The notes beneath the pieces were generated by a model. The model made no database searches. It worked only from the letters and a program-made list of their open reading frames with translations, and had not been told where the DNA came from. From the NCBI RefSeq assembly GCF_000716715.1, contig NZ_JNYJ01000001.1, positions 434,001 through 498,000 on the forward strand: a stretch of 64,000 nucleotides of DNA. The letters are read 5' to 3'. The translations under genes were made by a program, and so were the position numbers. This DNA is from Dactylosporangium aurantiacum. Lineage in GTDB: Bacteria > Actinomycetota > Actinomycetes > Mycobacteriales > Micromonosporaceae. Every line of letters begins with the position of its first letter. Positions within the stretch are counted from its first letter, which is position 1. Below are positions 32,119 through 42,036 of this stretch, in pieces.

Positions 32119-32973
32119 GTGCTCAGAATCGCCGTGCCCAACAAGGGGACCCTGTCCGGCCCCGCCGCCCAGATGCTGCAGGAGGCCGGCTACCGGCAGC
32201 GTTCCGACCCCAAGGACCTGCTCTGCCGGGACGAGGCCAACGACGTCGAGTTCTTCTATCTGCGCCCCCGCGACATCGCCACCTACGTCGGCTCCGGCGA
32301 CCTGGACCTCGGCATCACCGGCCGGGACCTGCTCATCGACGCTGACAGCGGGGCCGAGGAGCTGCTCGACCTCGGGTTCGGGCGGGCCACGTTCCGGTTC
32401 GCCGCCGTGCCCGGCTCGATCAAGGGCGACGGCCCCGCCGACCTGACCGGCCTGCGGGTCGCCACCGCCTACCCGGGGGTCATGCAGCGCTGGTTCACCG
32501 AGCGCGGCGTCACCGCCGAGGTCATCCGGCTCGACGGCGCGGTGGAGAACGCGATCCGCCTCGGCGTCGCCGACGTCATCGCCGACGTCGTGGAGACCGG
32601 CGCCACGCTGCGCCAGGCGGGCCTTGCGACCTTCGGCGAGCCGATCCTCAAGTCGTCGTCGGTGCTGGTGCGCCGCAGCGGCGCCGCCGACCTCGTGCCC
32701 GCCGCGAAGCAGCTGCTGCGCCGGCTGCAGGGGGTCCTCGTGGCCCGGCGGTACGTGATGCTCGCCTACGACGTGCGCGCCGACGCGCTGGACGCGGCGG
32801 TGGCGCTCACGCCGGGCATCGAGTCGCCGACGGTGTCGCCGCTGCACCGCGAGGGCTGGGTCGCCGTGCAGGCCATGGTGCAGCGCGACGAGGTGCACCG
32901 GATCATGGACGAGCTGTACGAGGTGGGCGCCCGCGCCATCCTCGTGACCGGCATCCACGCCTGCCGCCTGTAG
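32119..32973 (+). CDS. hisG: ATP phosphoribosyltransferase, long form
   Basis: 284 aa from GTG 32119 after GGAAAGG. First enzyme of histidine synthesis. The long HisG form has two catalytic lobes: LRIAVPNKGTLSGP, GSGDLDLGITGRDLL, and the PRPP loop in DVIADVVETGATLRQAGL. A C-terminal regulatory domain (about 210-284) ends VGARAILVTGIHACRL and binds histidine for feedback inhibition. hisE lies directly upstream. Confidence 0.96.
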   Translation: MLRIAVPNKGTLSGPAAQMLQEAGYRQRSDPKDLLCRDEANDVEFFYLRPRDIATYVGSGDLDLGITGRDLLIDADSGAEELLDLGFGRATFRFAAVPGSIKGDGPADLTGLRVATAYPGVMQRWFTERGVTAEVIRLDGAVENAIRLGVADVIADVVETGATLRQAGLATFGEPILKSSSVLVRRSGAADLVPAAKQLLRRLQGVLVARRYVMLAYDVRADALDAAVALTPGIESPTVSPLHREGWVAVQAMVQRDEVHRIMDELYEVGARAILVTGIHACRL

Positions 32974-33004
32974 CGTCCCGCGGGGCGGGTGGAACACTGG
33001 AGCG

Positions 33005-33460
33005 GTGAGCAGCACCGTTCTCGCCCGCCCGCGGCGCGCCAGGATCATCGCCTACGTCCTCGCCGCCGTCGTCGTGGTAGTCTTCACGCTCATCGCGATG
33101 GGCCTGCACGGCAAGACCGGCGACGGCCCGGGCTACTTCCAGCGCGGCGACCAGGCCGCCATGATCGGGCTCGGGATCTGCGCCGCGCTCGGCATCCTGC
33201 TGATGACCCGGCCGAAGGTCGAGGCCGACGAGACCGGGGTGCGGGTGCGCAACATCATCGGCTCCTACGACCTGCCGTGGGACGTGGTGAGGGCCGTCAC
33301 GTTCGGTCGCGGCACCCCGTGGCTCACCCTCGACCTGCACGACGACGAGCGGGTGGCGGTCATGGCGGTGCAGATGGCGGACAAGGACTACGCCGTCAAG
33401 GCGGCGCGCGGGCTGCGGGCCCTGCACACGGCGTCGCTGTCCGGCAGCGTGGTAGAGTAG
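33005..33460 (+). CDS. PH-like domain membrane protein
   Basis: 151 aa from GTG 33005. Two membrane helices (about 14-32 and 52-67) precede a small beta-rich bPH_6-like domain: KVEADETGVRVRNIIGSYDL, PWDVVRAVTFGRGTPWLTLD. These proteins sit behind hisG in many actinobacteria; their role is unknown. The last codons contain a TAGAGT -10-like element that probably starts the infC transcript. Confidence 0.8.
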   Translation: MSSTVLARPRRARIIAYVLAAVVVVVFTLIAMGLHGKTGDGPGYFQRGDQAAMIGLGICAALGILLMTRPKVEADETGVRVRNIIGSYDLPWDVVRAVTFGRGTPWLTLDLHDDERVAVMAVQMADKDYAVKAARGLRALHTASLSGSVVE

Positions 33461-33670
33461 CTGGAGTCGACCGCATGCCACCTCCGTGGCGTGTTCGAAG
33501 CGGAGTGCAACGCTCCCACCCGTGCAGCTCAGGGCAGCCGGGTCCGGTCTGACCGCACGGCCCCCTCGCCGGGGACGACGTGGTCGAGTGGGCCCTCGCA
33601 TGCGCGCTGCGCATCCGGGGGCTTTCCGCTTCGGTCGGCACCACTAGACAGCACCGATCGAGGAGGCCAC
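33453..33670 (+). promoter_or_regulatory. infC leader with promoter and attenuator-like hairpin
   Basis: TAGAGT (33453-33458) would start an RNA near 33465, leaving about 200 untranslated bases. It contains a small CATGCCAC/GTGGCGTG hairpin (about 33475-33494). A strong imperfect 14-bp stem (33592-33605 with 33609-33622) is followed by CTTTCC, resembling a terminator. A second -10, TAGACA (33646-33651), would give a short leader. The AGGAGG of infC is at 33661. Confidence 0.55.
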
Positions 33671-34288
33671 ATCAGCGTCGAGCCACGCGTCAACGAGCAG
33701 ATCCGGGCACGTGAGGTCCGGCTGGTCGGCCCGGAGGGTGAGCAGGTGGGCATCGTCCCGCTCGAGCGCGCACTCCAGCTGGCCGCCGACGTGGACCTGG
33801 ACCTGGTCGAAGTTGCGCCCATGGCACGCCCGCCCGTCTGCAAGCTCATGGACTTCGGCAAGTTCAAGTACGAGAGCGCGCTCAAGGCCCGGGAAGCCCG
33901 GCGTAACCAGCAGCAGACCGTCATCAAGGAGATGAAGCTCCGCCCGAAGATCGACCCGCACGACTACGAGACCAAAAAGGGTCACGTCATGCGGTTCCTG
34001 AAGGCGGGCGACAAGGTCAAGGTAACGATCATGTTCCGTGGCCGCGAGCAGAGCCGCCCGGAGCTGGGGTTCAGGCTGCTGCGCAAGCTCTCGGAGGAGA
34101 TCTCGGAGCTGGGCTTCGTCGAGGCCTCCGCGAAGCAGGATGGCCGCAACATGATCATGGTCCTCGCGCCGCACCGCAACGTGAAGGCGGCGGCGACGGC
34201 GTCCCGTGAGGGTCGCACGGAGGACACCCCCGCGCCGGAGGGCGAATCAGCCGTCCTGCCCGAGGTTGTCACCGCCGACCAGGGATAA
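33671..34288 (+). CDS. infC: Translation initiation factor IF-3 with AUC start
   Basis: 205 aa. No ATG, GTG or TTG is near the conserved N-terminus; an ATC at 33671 lies four bases after AGGAGG and gives [20 protein letters not shown] rare start codon in infC allows IF-3 to autoregulate, as known for the AUU of E. coli. The N domain (to about 75) and C domain ([31 protein letters not shown]) are complete. A 30-residue acidic C-terminal tail is typical of actinobacteria. Confidence 0.93.
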   Translation: MSVEPRVNEQIRAREVRLVGPEGEQVGIVPLERALQLAADVDLDLVEVAPMARPPVCKLMDFGKFKYESALKAREARRNQQQTVIKEMKLRPKIDPHDYETKKGHVMRFLKAGDKVKVTIMFRGREQSRPELGFRLLRKLSEEISELGFVEASAKQDGRNMIMVLAPHRNVKAAATASREGRTEDTPAPEGESAVLPEVVTADQG

Positions 34289-34330
34289 CGCACCACCCGG
34301 CACCATCCAGCAAGCAGGCACCAATCTCAA

Positions 34331-34367
34331 CGACCGCGTCGTGCGGGCGGGACCCGCACAGCGGTCG
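34331..34367 (+). promoter_or_regulatory. Strong stem-loop between infC and rpmI (first)
   Basis: CGACCGC (34331-34337) pairs with GCGGTCG (34361-34367), and GTGCGGG (34341-34347) pairs with CCCGCAC (34353-34359) around a five-base loop. Together they make a long stem with a small internal loop. It could be an L20 target, a processing site or a partial terminator. Confidence 0.6.
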
Positions 34368-34392
34368 TCCCGGCCTGTGCGCCGGTGCGCCA

Positions 34393-34428
34393 CGGCACCC
34401 TCCAGCCGATCCGTCGGGGAGGGTGCCG
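34393..34428 (+). promoter_or_regulatory. Strong stem-loop between infC and rpmI (second)
   Basis: Perfect 11-bp arms CGGCACCCTCC (34393-34403) and GGAGGGTGCCG (34418-34428). It ends 20 bases before the GGAAGGG ribosome site of rpmI, so it could control entry into rpmI-rplT. Confidence 0.6.
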
Positions 34429-34465
34429 ACTCTGGCGTGCCGCACATGGAAGGGCAACATCAGCC

Positions 34466-34660
34466 ATGCCGAAGTTCAAACCGCACTCGGGGATGAAGAA
34501 GCGGGTCAAGATCACCGGTCGCGGCAAGATCCTCGCCGAGCCGGCCGGCAAGCGCCACCTGCTCGAGGTCAAGCCCAGCAAGCGGACCCGCCGGCTCAGC
34601 GGCACCGTCGAGCTCGCCAAGACCGAGACCCAGCGCGTCAAGAAGATGCTCGGCCTGTAA
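34466..34660 (+). CDS. rpmI: Ribosomal protein bL35
   Basis: 64 aa from ATG 34466. Very basic, beginning PKFKPHSGMKKRVKITGRGK, the usual bL35 pattern, and ending KKMLGL. Part of the 50S subunit. The order infC-rpmI-rplT is conserved in bacteria and is controlled by L20 in enterics and Bacillus; several hairpins around it suggest similar control here. Confidence 0.97.
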   Translation: MPKFKPHSGMKKRVKITGRGKILAEPAGKRHLLEVKPSKRTRRLSGTVELAKTETQRVKKMLGL

Positions 34661-34697
34661 CACGCGGCCCCAACGCCCCCCTTTCCTGGACTTTTCC

Positions 34698-34725
34698 GAC
34701 CGGCCCGCACGACGAAGGGCCGGTC
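34698..34725 (+). promoter_or_regulatory. Stem-loop between rpmI and rplT
   Basis: Perfect 9-bp arms GACCGGCCC and GGGCCGGTC with a ten-base loop, located just before the GAGGAG site of rplT. A candidate for L20 feedback or mRNA processing. Confidence 0.55.
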
Positions 34726-34746
34726 TCGCATGAGGAGTAACGAACC

Positions 34747-35109
34747 GTGGCACGCGTGAAGCGGGCAGTGAATGCCCAGAAGAAGCGCCGCACCGTCCTG
34801 GAGACCGCCAGCGGCTACCGCGGGCAGCGTTCGCGGCTGTACCGCAAGGCCAAGGAGCAGGTGCTGCACTCGATGCAGTACGCCTACCGCGACCGGCGCG
34901 ACCGCAAGGGTGACTTCCGCCAGCTGTGGATCACCCGGATCAACGCCGCCGCCCGGGCGAACGGCCTGACCTACAACCGGCTGATCCAGGGCCTGCGCCT
35001 GGCCGGCGTCGAGGTCGACCGCAAGATCCTCGCCGAGCTGGCGGTCAGCGACGCGAAGGCGTTCAGCGGCCTGGTCCAGGTGGCGAAGACGGCCGTTGCC
35101 GCAGCCTGA
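34747..35109 (+). CDS. rplT: Ribosomal protein bL20
   Basis: 120 aa from GTG 34747 after GAGGAG. Starts [20 protein letters not shown] and continues [20 protein letters not shown]; the C-terminal globular part has [20 protein letters not shown]. It nucleates 23S rRNA folding and in other bacteria represses its own operon. Its 3' end overlaps the predicted methyltransferase start by 14 bases, and a 13-bp palindrome follows. Confidence 0.97.
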   Translation: MARVKRAVNAQKKRRTVLETASGYRGQRSRLYRKAKEQVLHSMQYAYRDRRDRKGDFRQLWITRINAAARANGLTYNRLIQGLRLAGVEVDRKILAELAVSDAKAFSGLVQVAKTAVAAA

Positions 35110-35919
35110 CGATCGACAACCCGGGGCGGTCTTCACCACGCGGACCCCCCGGGTTGTCGCTGCCCGGCGCCTGCAGCGCCGCCGCGACCGCGACGAGACC
35201 GGCCGCTTCCTCGCCGAGGGCCCCCAGGCCGTCCGCGAGGCGCTCGCCGCCGGCGCGGTCGTCGAGCTGTTCTTCACCGCCGACGGCCTGGCCCGCCACG
35301 GCGACCTCGTCCGCCGGGCCGGCACCGGGACCGGCAGCCGCGCCAGCGCGGTCGACGACGACGCCCTGGCCGCGCTCGCCGAGACCGTCCAGCCGCAGGG
35401 CCTGGTCGCCGTCTGCGCCCAGCGCGACGTGCCGCTCGCCGACGCGCTGCGCAAGGCGCCCCGCCTGGTGGCCGTGTGCGCCGACATCCGCGACCCCGGC
35501 AACGCCGGCACCGTCCTGCGCACCGCCGACGCCGCCGGCGCGACCGCGGTCGTGTTCGCCGGCGACAGCGTCGACCCGTACAACGGCAAGGCCGTGCGCG
35601 CCTCCGCCGGCAGCCTGTTCCACGTCGACGTGGTCCGCGCCCGCGACGCCGCCGCCGCTGTCGCCGCGCTACGCGCCGCCGGCCTGCGGATCCTCGCCGC
35701 GGACGGGTACGGCGAAACGGACCTGTTCGAGGTGCCCGACCTGGGGGCGCCGACCGCGTGGCTGTTCGGCTCCGAGGCGCACGGCCTGCCCGGCGCGCTC
35801 AAGGCGCAGGCCGACGCCCGCGTCAGGGTGCCCATCCTCGGCGGCGCCGAGAGCCTGAACCTCGCTGCGGCCGCCGCGGTGTGCCTGTACGCTTCAGCGA
35901 AAGCGTTGAAGGAGTCGAT

Positions 35920-35923
<4 letters not shown>
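35096..35923 (+). CDS. SpoU/TrmH-family rRNA 2'-O-methyltransferase
   Basis: 275 aa from TTG 35096, the only usual start available before the conserved region; the exact start is uncertain. An N-terminal substrate-binding domain reads [20 protein letters not shown] with the [15 protein letters not shown] pattern. The SPOUT knot domain has [20 protein letters not shown], the [10 protein letters not shown] motif 2 and [14 protein letters not shown] motif 3. It probably methylates a 23S rRNA ribose (TsnR/RlmB-like); the target nucleotide is unknown. The conserved neighbour of rplT and pheS in actinobacteria. Confidence 0.88.
35114..35159 (+). terminator. Perfect 13-bp inverted repeat after rplT, inside the methyltransferase 5' end
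   Basis: CGACAACCCGGGG (35114-35126) and CCCCGGGTTGTCG (35147-35159) flank a 20-nt loop. It begins five bases after the rplT stop, where an operon terminator is expected, yet lies within codons 7-22 of the next gene. It may attenuate that gene. Confidence 0.65.
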
Positions 35924-37153
<1,230 letters not shown>

Positions 37154-37154
37154 G

Positions 37155-39647
37155 ATGCGCGTACCGCTGTCATGGCTGCGCGAGCACGTCGACCTGCCGC
37201 AGGACCTGACCGCCGACGGCCTGGAGAAGGCCCTCGTGAAGGTCGGCCTCGAGGTCGAGGAGATGACCGACGCCGGCGCCAGCGTCAAGGGCCCCCTGGT
37301 CGTCGGCCGGGTCGAGTCGATCGAGGAGCTGCAGGGGCTGAAGAAGCCGATCCGCTACTGCCTCGTCGACGTCGGCGGCGAGCAGCCGCAGGGCATCATC
37401 TGCGGCGCGCGCAACTTCGCCGAGGGTGACCTGGTCGTGGTCGCGCTGCCCGGCGCGGTGCTGCCCGGCGGGTTCGCGATCGCGGCCCGCAAGACCTACG
37501 GGCACATCTCCAACGGCATGATCTGCTCCGCCCGCGAGCTCGGCGTCTCCGACGAGCACGACGGCATCATCGTGCTGCCGGCCGGCACCGCCGAGCCGGG
37601 CGCCGAGGCGCGCCCGGTGGTCGGCCTCGACGACGTCGTCGTCGAGATCAACGTGACCCCGGACCGCGGCTACTGCTTCTCGGTGCGCGGCATCGCCCGG
37701 GAGCTGTCGCACTCCCTCGGCGGCGCCTACCGCGACCCGGTCGCCGCCGTCGTGCCGATCGACGGGGACGGCACCGAGGCGTACCGCATCGACGTGCGCG
37801 ACAGCGTCGCCTGCGACCGGTTCACCGCCGTCGCCGTGCGCGGCGTCGACCCGGCCGCGCCGACCCCGCAGTGGATGAAGGCCCGCCTCGCCGTCGCCGG
37901 GATCCGGTCGATCTCGCTGCCGGTCGACATCACCAACTACCTGATGATCGAGACCGGCCAGCCGATGCACGCCTGGGACCTGGAGCGGCTCACCGGCCCC
38001 CTCGTCGTGCGGCGCGCCGCCGAGGGCGAGACGCTCACCACCCTCGACGGCGTCAAGCGGGCCCTGCACCCCCAGGACATCGTCATCGCCGACGACACCG
38101 GCGTCGTGTCGCTCGCCGCCGTCATGGGCGGCAGCACCACCGAGGTGTCCGCGACGACCGTCGACGTGCTGCTCGAGGCCGCGCACTGGGACCCGCTGTC
38201 GGTGGCCCGCACGATCCGCCGGCACAAACTGCCCAGCGAGGCCGGCAAGCGCTACGAGCGCGGCGTCGACCCGCAGATCACCGCCGCCGCGTGCGCGCGG
38301 GCCGCGGCGCTGCTCGCCGAGCACGGCGGCGGCACCGTCGACCCGCGGGTCACCGACGTCTACGCGGTCGCGCCGCCGGCGCCGGTCACCATGGCGCTGT
38401 CACGCCCGTCGGAGCTCGCCGGCATCGACTACACCCCGGAGCGGGTCGTCGAGATCCTCACCATGATCGGCGCGTCGGTCGAGGTCGAGGACGGCGGCGC
38501 CAGGGCGGTCGTCACGCCGCCGAGCTGGCGCCTGGACCTCGTCGACCCGGCCGACCTGGTCGAGGAGGTGCTGCGGCTGGACGGGTACGACCGCATCCCC
38601 AGCGTCCTGCCGATCGCGCCGCCCGGCTCCGGCCTCACCGTCACCCAGCGCCGCCGGCGGACCGTCAGCCGCGCCCTCGCCGACGCCGGGTTCACCGAGG
38701 CGCTGTGCTACCCGTTCGTCGGCGCCGCGACCCTCGACGCGCTGCGCATCCCGGCCGGCGACCCGCGCCGCGACCTGGTGCTGCTGCGCAACCCGCTGTC
38801 GGAGGAGGAGCCCGGCATGCGGACCACGCTGCTGCCGCCGCTGCTCGGCGCGCTGCGCCGCAACCTCGGCCGCGGCCTGCGGGACCTGGCGCTCTACGAG
38901 CTCGGCACCGTGTTCCTGCCCGACGGGCCGGTCCGGGTCGCGCCGGCCGCCGGGGTCGACGGGCCGCCGCCGGCCGAGGAGCTGCGGGGCGCGGAGGCGC
39001 TGCTGCCGCGGCAGCCGTGGCACGTCGCGGCGGTCATCGCCGGCGACGCCGACCCGGCCGGCTGGTGGGGTCCGGGCCGCCCCGCGGACTGGGCCGACGC
39101 GGTCGACGCCGCCCGGGTCGCCGCCGAGGCGGCCGGGGTGACGCTCACCGTCCGGGCCGCCGCGGGACCCGACGCGGTCGCGCCGTGGCACCCGGGCCGC
39201 TGCGCCGCGCTGCTCGTCGGCGACACCGTCGTCGGGCACGCCGGCGAGCTGCACCCGGCGGTCTGCGCCGCGCTCGACCTGCCCCGCCGGACCGTGGCGA
39301 TGGAGCTCGACCTCGACGCGCTGCCGATCCCCGGCGTGGCCACCGCGCCGCGGCTGTCGGGCTTCCCGACGGCGCTGCTCGACGTGGCGCTCGTCGTCGA
39401 CGCGGCGGTCCCGGCCGGCGACGTCGAGTCGGCGCTCACCGAGGGCGCCGGCGAGCTGCTCGAATCGGTGCGGCTGTTCGACGTGTACGAGGGAGCCCAG
39501 CTCGGCGAGGGGCGCAAGTCCCTGGCATACAAGCTGACGTTCCGCGCGCCGGACCGCACGCTCACCGGCGAGGAGGCCCTCGCGGCCCGCGACGCCGCGG
39601 TCGCCGTCGTCGCGGACCGGTTCGGCGCCGTCCTGCGCGGCGCGTGA
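37155..39647 (+). CDS. pheT: Phenylalanyl-tRNA synthetase beta subunit
   Basis: 830 aa from ATG 37155. Domains in order: an N-terminal part with MRVPLSWLREHVDLP; an EMAP-like tRNA-binding domain (about 40-150, VVGRVESIEEL); the B3/B4 editing domain (about 210-360) with the PMHAWDLERL segment; B5 (about 400-470); the catalytic-like core; and a ferredoxin-fold anticodon-binding domain at the end (LSGFPTALLDVALVVD). Full length. Followed by a tandem repeat and a terminator. Confidence 0.97.
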   Translation: MRVPLSWLREHVDLPQDLTADGLEKALVKVGLEVEEMTDAGASVKGPLVVGRVESIEELQGLKKPIRYCLVDVGGEQPQGIICGARNFAEGDLVVVALPGAVLPGGFAIAARKTYGHISNGMICSARELGVSDEHDGIIVLPAGTAEPGAEARPVVGLDDVVVEINVTPDRGYCFSVRGIARELSHSLGGAYRDPVAAVVPIDGDGTEAYRIDVRDSVACDRFTAVAVRGVDPAAPTPQWMKARLAVAGIRSISLPVDITNYLMIETGQPMHAWDLERLTGPLVVRRAAEGETLTTLDGVKRALHPQDIVIADDTGVVSLAAVMGGSTTEVSATTVDVLLEAAHWDPLSVARTIRRHKLPSEAGKRYERGVDPQITAAACARAAALLAEHGGGTVDPRVTDVYAVAPPAPVTMALSRPSELAGIDYTPERVVEILTMIGASVEVEDGGARAVVTPPSWRLDLVDPADLVEEVLRLDGYDRIPSVLPIAPPGSGLTVTQRRRRTVSRALADAGFTEALCYPFVGAATLDALRIPAGDPRRDLVLLRNPLSEEEPGMRTTLLPPLLGALRRNLGRGLRDLALYELGTVFLPDGPVRVAPAAGVDGPPPAEELRGAEALLPRQPWHVAAVIAGDADPAGWWGPGRPADWADAVDAARVAAEAAGVTLTVRAAAGPDAVAPWHPGRCAALLVGDTVVGHAGELHPAVCAALDLPRRTVAMELDLDALPIPGVATAPRLSGFPTALLDVALVVDAAVPAGDVESALTEGAGELLESVRLFDVYEGAQLGEGRKSLAYKLTFRAPDRTLTGEEALAARDAAVAVVADRFGAVLRGA

Positions 39648-39649
39648 CA

Positions 39650-39707
39650 CCGCGGGAACCGCGCCGCCGCGTGTGACCCCGCGGGTGAAACCGCGCCGCG
39701 CGTGACC
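39650..39707. repeat. Imperfect 29-bp tandem duplication after pheT
   Basis: Two adjacent 29-bp units (39650-39678 and 39679-39707), each starting CCGCGGG and containing AACCGCGCCGC and TGACC. A partial third unit is formed by the last codons and stop of pheT. It looks like a duplication of the gene end. Confidence 0.6.
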
Positions 39708-39724
39708 CTCCGCACAGCCGGACG

Positions 39725-39755
39725 GGGCGGCCGCATCGGACAGGTGCGGCCGCCC
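39725..39755 (+). terminator. Terminator hairpin of pheST
   Basis: Perfect 11-bp arms GGGCGGCCGCA (39725-39735) and TGCGGCCGCCC (39745-39755) with a nine-base loop; no T tract. Confidence 0.7.
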
Positions 39756-40009
39756 GAACGGACAGTCACGCCCCTGGTGCCGGCTGTCGCGGGCACGGTC
39801 GGATATCGGACCGAGAACCGTTTCCCCAGGCCGGAATTGGTGTGTCAGCGGACGCTTCACCCTGAGCGGGTCAGGAACCGGACGCGCCGAAGTGGTACCG
39901 TCACGGCGCCGAGCCATCCTCCGCCTTGTCACGTGGCGTGAGGTCATCCCGAAGGCTCGGCCCGCGCCAAGCGCCGGCTTCGATCTCGGCTCTCCTGGAG
40001 GGGCAGCGC
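39756..40009 (+). other. Non-coding upstream region of the sugar-dehydrogenase operon
   Basis: No convincing reading frame. It should hold the promoter of the following three-gene operon; no clear -35/-10 pair could be fixed. A GGAGG site at 39997-40001 serves the GTG at 40010. Confidence 0.5.
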
Positions 40010-41221
40010 GTGTCAGACGATAGTGCATCGGCAGGCTTCACGACCGACGTCGTGGTCATCGGGGGTTGCGGCCGGGTCGGACTGCCGCTCGGCATCGCCA
40101 TGGCGTCCCGCGGCCTGCAGGTCACCCTGTACGACATCAACGCGGCCGCGGTCGCGGTGGTGAACGAGGGCCGCCTGCCCTTCGACGAGGAGGGCGCGGC
40201 CGAGCCCCTGGCGACCGCCGTCAAGGAAGGCAGGCTCGTCGCCAGCACCGACCCGGCGACCGTCGCGGCGGCCGAGCACCTGGTGGTCATCGTCGGCACG
40301 CCCGTCGACGAGCACCTCAACCCGAACATCGGCGCGGTGCCCGCGGCGATCGAGCGCTGCGCGGACTACCTGCGCGACGGGCAGCTCATCGTCCTGCGCA
40401 GCACCGTGCACCCCGGCGTCACCGCGCTCACCGAGAAGCTGATCAAGCGGCTCGGCGTGAAGGTCGACGTCGCGTTCTGCCCCGAGCGCATCGCCGAGGG
40501 CAAGGCGATGACGGAGCTGTTCGAGCTGCCGCAGATCGTCGCCGCGCGCAACCCGGAGGCGGCCGAGCGGGCTGAGAAGCTGTTCCGCAACCTGGCGAGC
40601 CAGATCGTGCGCCTGGAGCCCGAAGAGGCCGAGCTCGCGAAGCTGTTCACCAACACGTGGCGGTACATCAAGTTCGCCGCCGCCAACCAGTTCTGGATGA
40701 TGTCCAACGACTTCGGCCTGGACTTCGAGCGGATCCGGCACGCCATCCGCTTCCAGTACCCGCGCGCCGCCGACATGCCCGGCGCCGGGTTCGCCGCCGG
40801 CCCGTGCCTGCTCAAGGACACGATGCAGCTGGCGGCCTTCACCAACAACACGTTCGTGCTCGGCCACAGCGCCATGCTCATCAACGAGGGCCTGCCGCTG
40901 TACGTCGTGTCGAAGCTGCAGGAGCGCTACGACCTGTCGGAGATGACGGTCGGCATCCTCGGCATGGCGTTCAAGGGCGGCAGCGACGACATCCGCGAGT
41001 CCCTGGCCTACAAGCTGCGCAAGGTCGTCATGCTCAAGGCCAAGGAGACCCTCTGCACCGACCCGTACGTCAAGGACGACCGGTTCGTGTCCCTGGACGA
41101 GGTGCTGACCCGTGCCGACCTGCTGATCGTGGCCGCGCCGCACGACGAGTACCGTGACCTGCGGACCGACATCCCGGTCGCCGACATGTGGGGCGTGACC
41201 AACAAGGGGGTCCGTGTATGA
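40010..41221 (+). CDS. UDP-sugar dehydrogenase (UDP-glucose/UDP-ManNAc dehydrogenase family)
   Basis: 403 aa from GTG 40010. An N-terminal NAD-binding Rossmann domain (VVVIGGCGRVGLPLGIAMAS), a central domain with LAKLFTNTWRYIKFAAANQF, the catalytic cysteine in AAGPCLLKDTMQL, and a C-terminal UDP-binding domain (GILGMAFKGGSDDIRES). Such enzymes oxidise the C6 alcohol of a nucleotide sugar to a uronic acid in two steps. Closest by pattern to the WecC type. First gene of a trio with a GT2 enzyme and an epimerase. Confidence 0.88.
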   Translation: MSDDSASAGFTTDVVVIGGCGRVGLPLGIAMASRGLQVTLYDINAAAVAVVNEGRLPFDEEGAAEPLATAVKEGRLVASTDPATVAAAEHLVVIVGTPVDEHLNPNIGAVPAAIERCADYLRDGQLIVLRSTVHPGVTALTEKLIKRLGVKVDVAFCPERIAEGKAMTELFELPQIVAARNPEAAERAEKLFRNLASQIVRLEPEEAELAKLFTNTWRYIKFAAANQFWMMSNDFGLDFERIRHAIRFQYPRAADMPGAGFAAGPCLLKDTMQLAAFTNNTFVLGHSAMLINEGLPLYVVSKLQERYDLSEMTVGILGMAFKGGSDDIRESLAYKLRKVVMLKAKETLCTDPYVKDDRFVSLDEVLTRADLLIVAAPHDEYRDLRTDIPVADMWGVTNKGVRV

Positions 41222-42027
41222 CCCTCGTGCCGCAGGTTTCCGTGGTGATCCCCGTGTACAACGAGGGCGAGGCGATCGTGCCCTGCCTGGAGCGGATCCT
41301 GCGGGCGGTGCTGATGCCGGCCGAGGTCCTCGTCGTGCACGACATGCCGGAGGACACCACGGTGCCCTTCGCGCACGGCGTCGCCGCCCGTGACCCGCGG
41401 GTGCGCACCGTGCTCAACACGTACGGCCGCGGCCCGGCGAACGCGATCCGGTTCGGCATCGACGTGGCGCGGGCGCCCGTCGCCGTGGTCACGATGGCCG
41501 ACGGCTCCGACGACCCGCGCCAGATCGAGGACCTCGCCCGGCTCGTGGAGCGCGGCGTGGTCGTCGCGGCGGCGTCGCGGTACATGCCGGGCGGCCAGCA
41601 GGTCGGCGGTCCCCGGTTCAAGCGGTTCCTGTCGCGCACCGCGGGCCGGACCCTGTACATGTTCGCCCGGGTCGGCACCCGCGACGCGACCAACAGTTTC
41701 AAGGCGTACTCGACGGCGTTCGTCCGGCAGGTCGGCATCGAGAGCAAGACCGGTTTCGAGATCGGCATCGAGCTGACCGCGAAGGCGGCCCGGCTGCGGC
41801 TGCCCGTCGCGGAGATCCCGACGATCTGGCTCGACCGGCAGCTCGGCGAGTCCCGGTTCGACGTCGGCCGGTTCCTGCCGAGCTACCTGAAGTGGTACCG
41901 GTTCGCGTTCGGCCGCCGGCTCAGCATGGAGCAGGTCGCGAAGCGGCCCGCGTCCTCGGCGGCCCGCGACGACGCGCAGGCGGCCCGCGCCAACTTGTCC
42001 AGCAATCACGAAGCAGTTCAGAACTAA
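41218..42027 (+). CDS. GT2-family glycosyltransferase
   Basis: 269 aa from ATG 41218 (ATGA overlap). A GT-A fold similar to dolichol-phosphate mannosyltransferases: VSVVIPVYNEGEAIVPCLER, the acidic metal-binding region VVTMADGSDDPRQI, and SFKAYSTAFVRQVGIESKTG. No membrane helices are obvious, so it is cytosolic or peripheral. It probably transfers a sugar to a lipid carrier or glycan made with the neighbouring nucleotide-sugar enzymes. Confidence 0.85.
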   Translation: MTLVPQVSVVIPVYNEGEAIVPCLERILRAVLMPAEVLVVHDMPEDTTVPFAHGVAARDPRVRTVLNTYGRGPANAIRFGIDVARAPVAVVTMADGSDDPRQIEDLARLVERGVVVAAASRYMPGGQQVGGPRFKRFLSRTAGRTLYMFARVGTRDATNSFKAYSTAFVRQVGIESKTGFEIGIELTAKAARLRLPVAEIPTIWLDRQLGESRFDVGRFLPSYLKWYRFAFGRRLSMEQVAKRPASSAARDDAQAARANLSSNHEAVQN

Positions 42028-42036
42028 GGAGTGTTT

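Noticed and set aside
33491..33670. Upstream TTG/ATG-type starts for infC
   Set aside because: They translate the structured leader and give no IF-3-like sequence; AGGAGG sits directly before ATC 33671.
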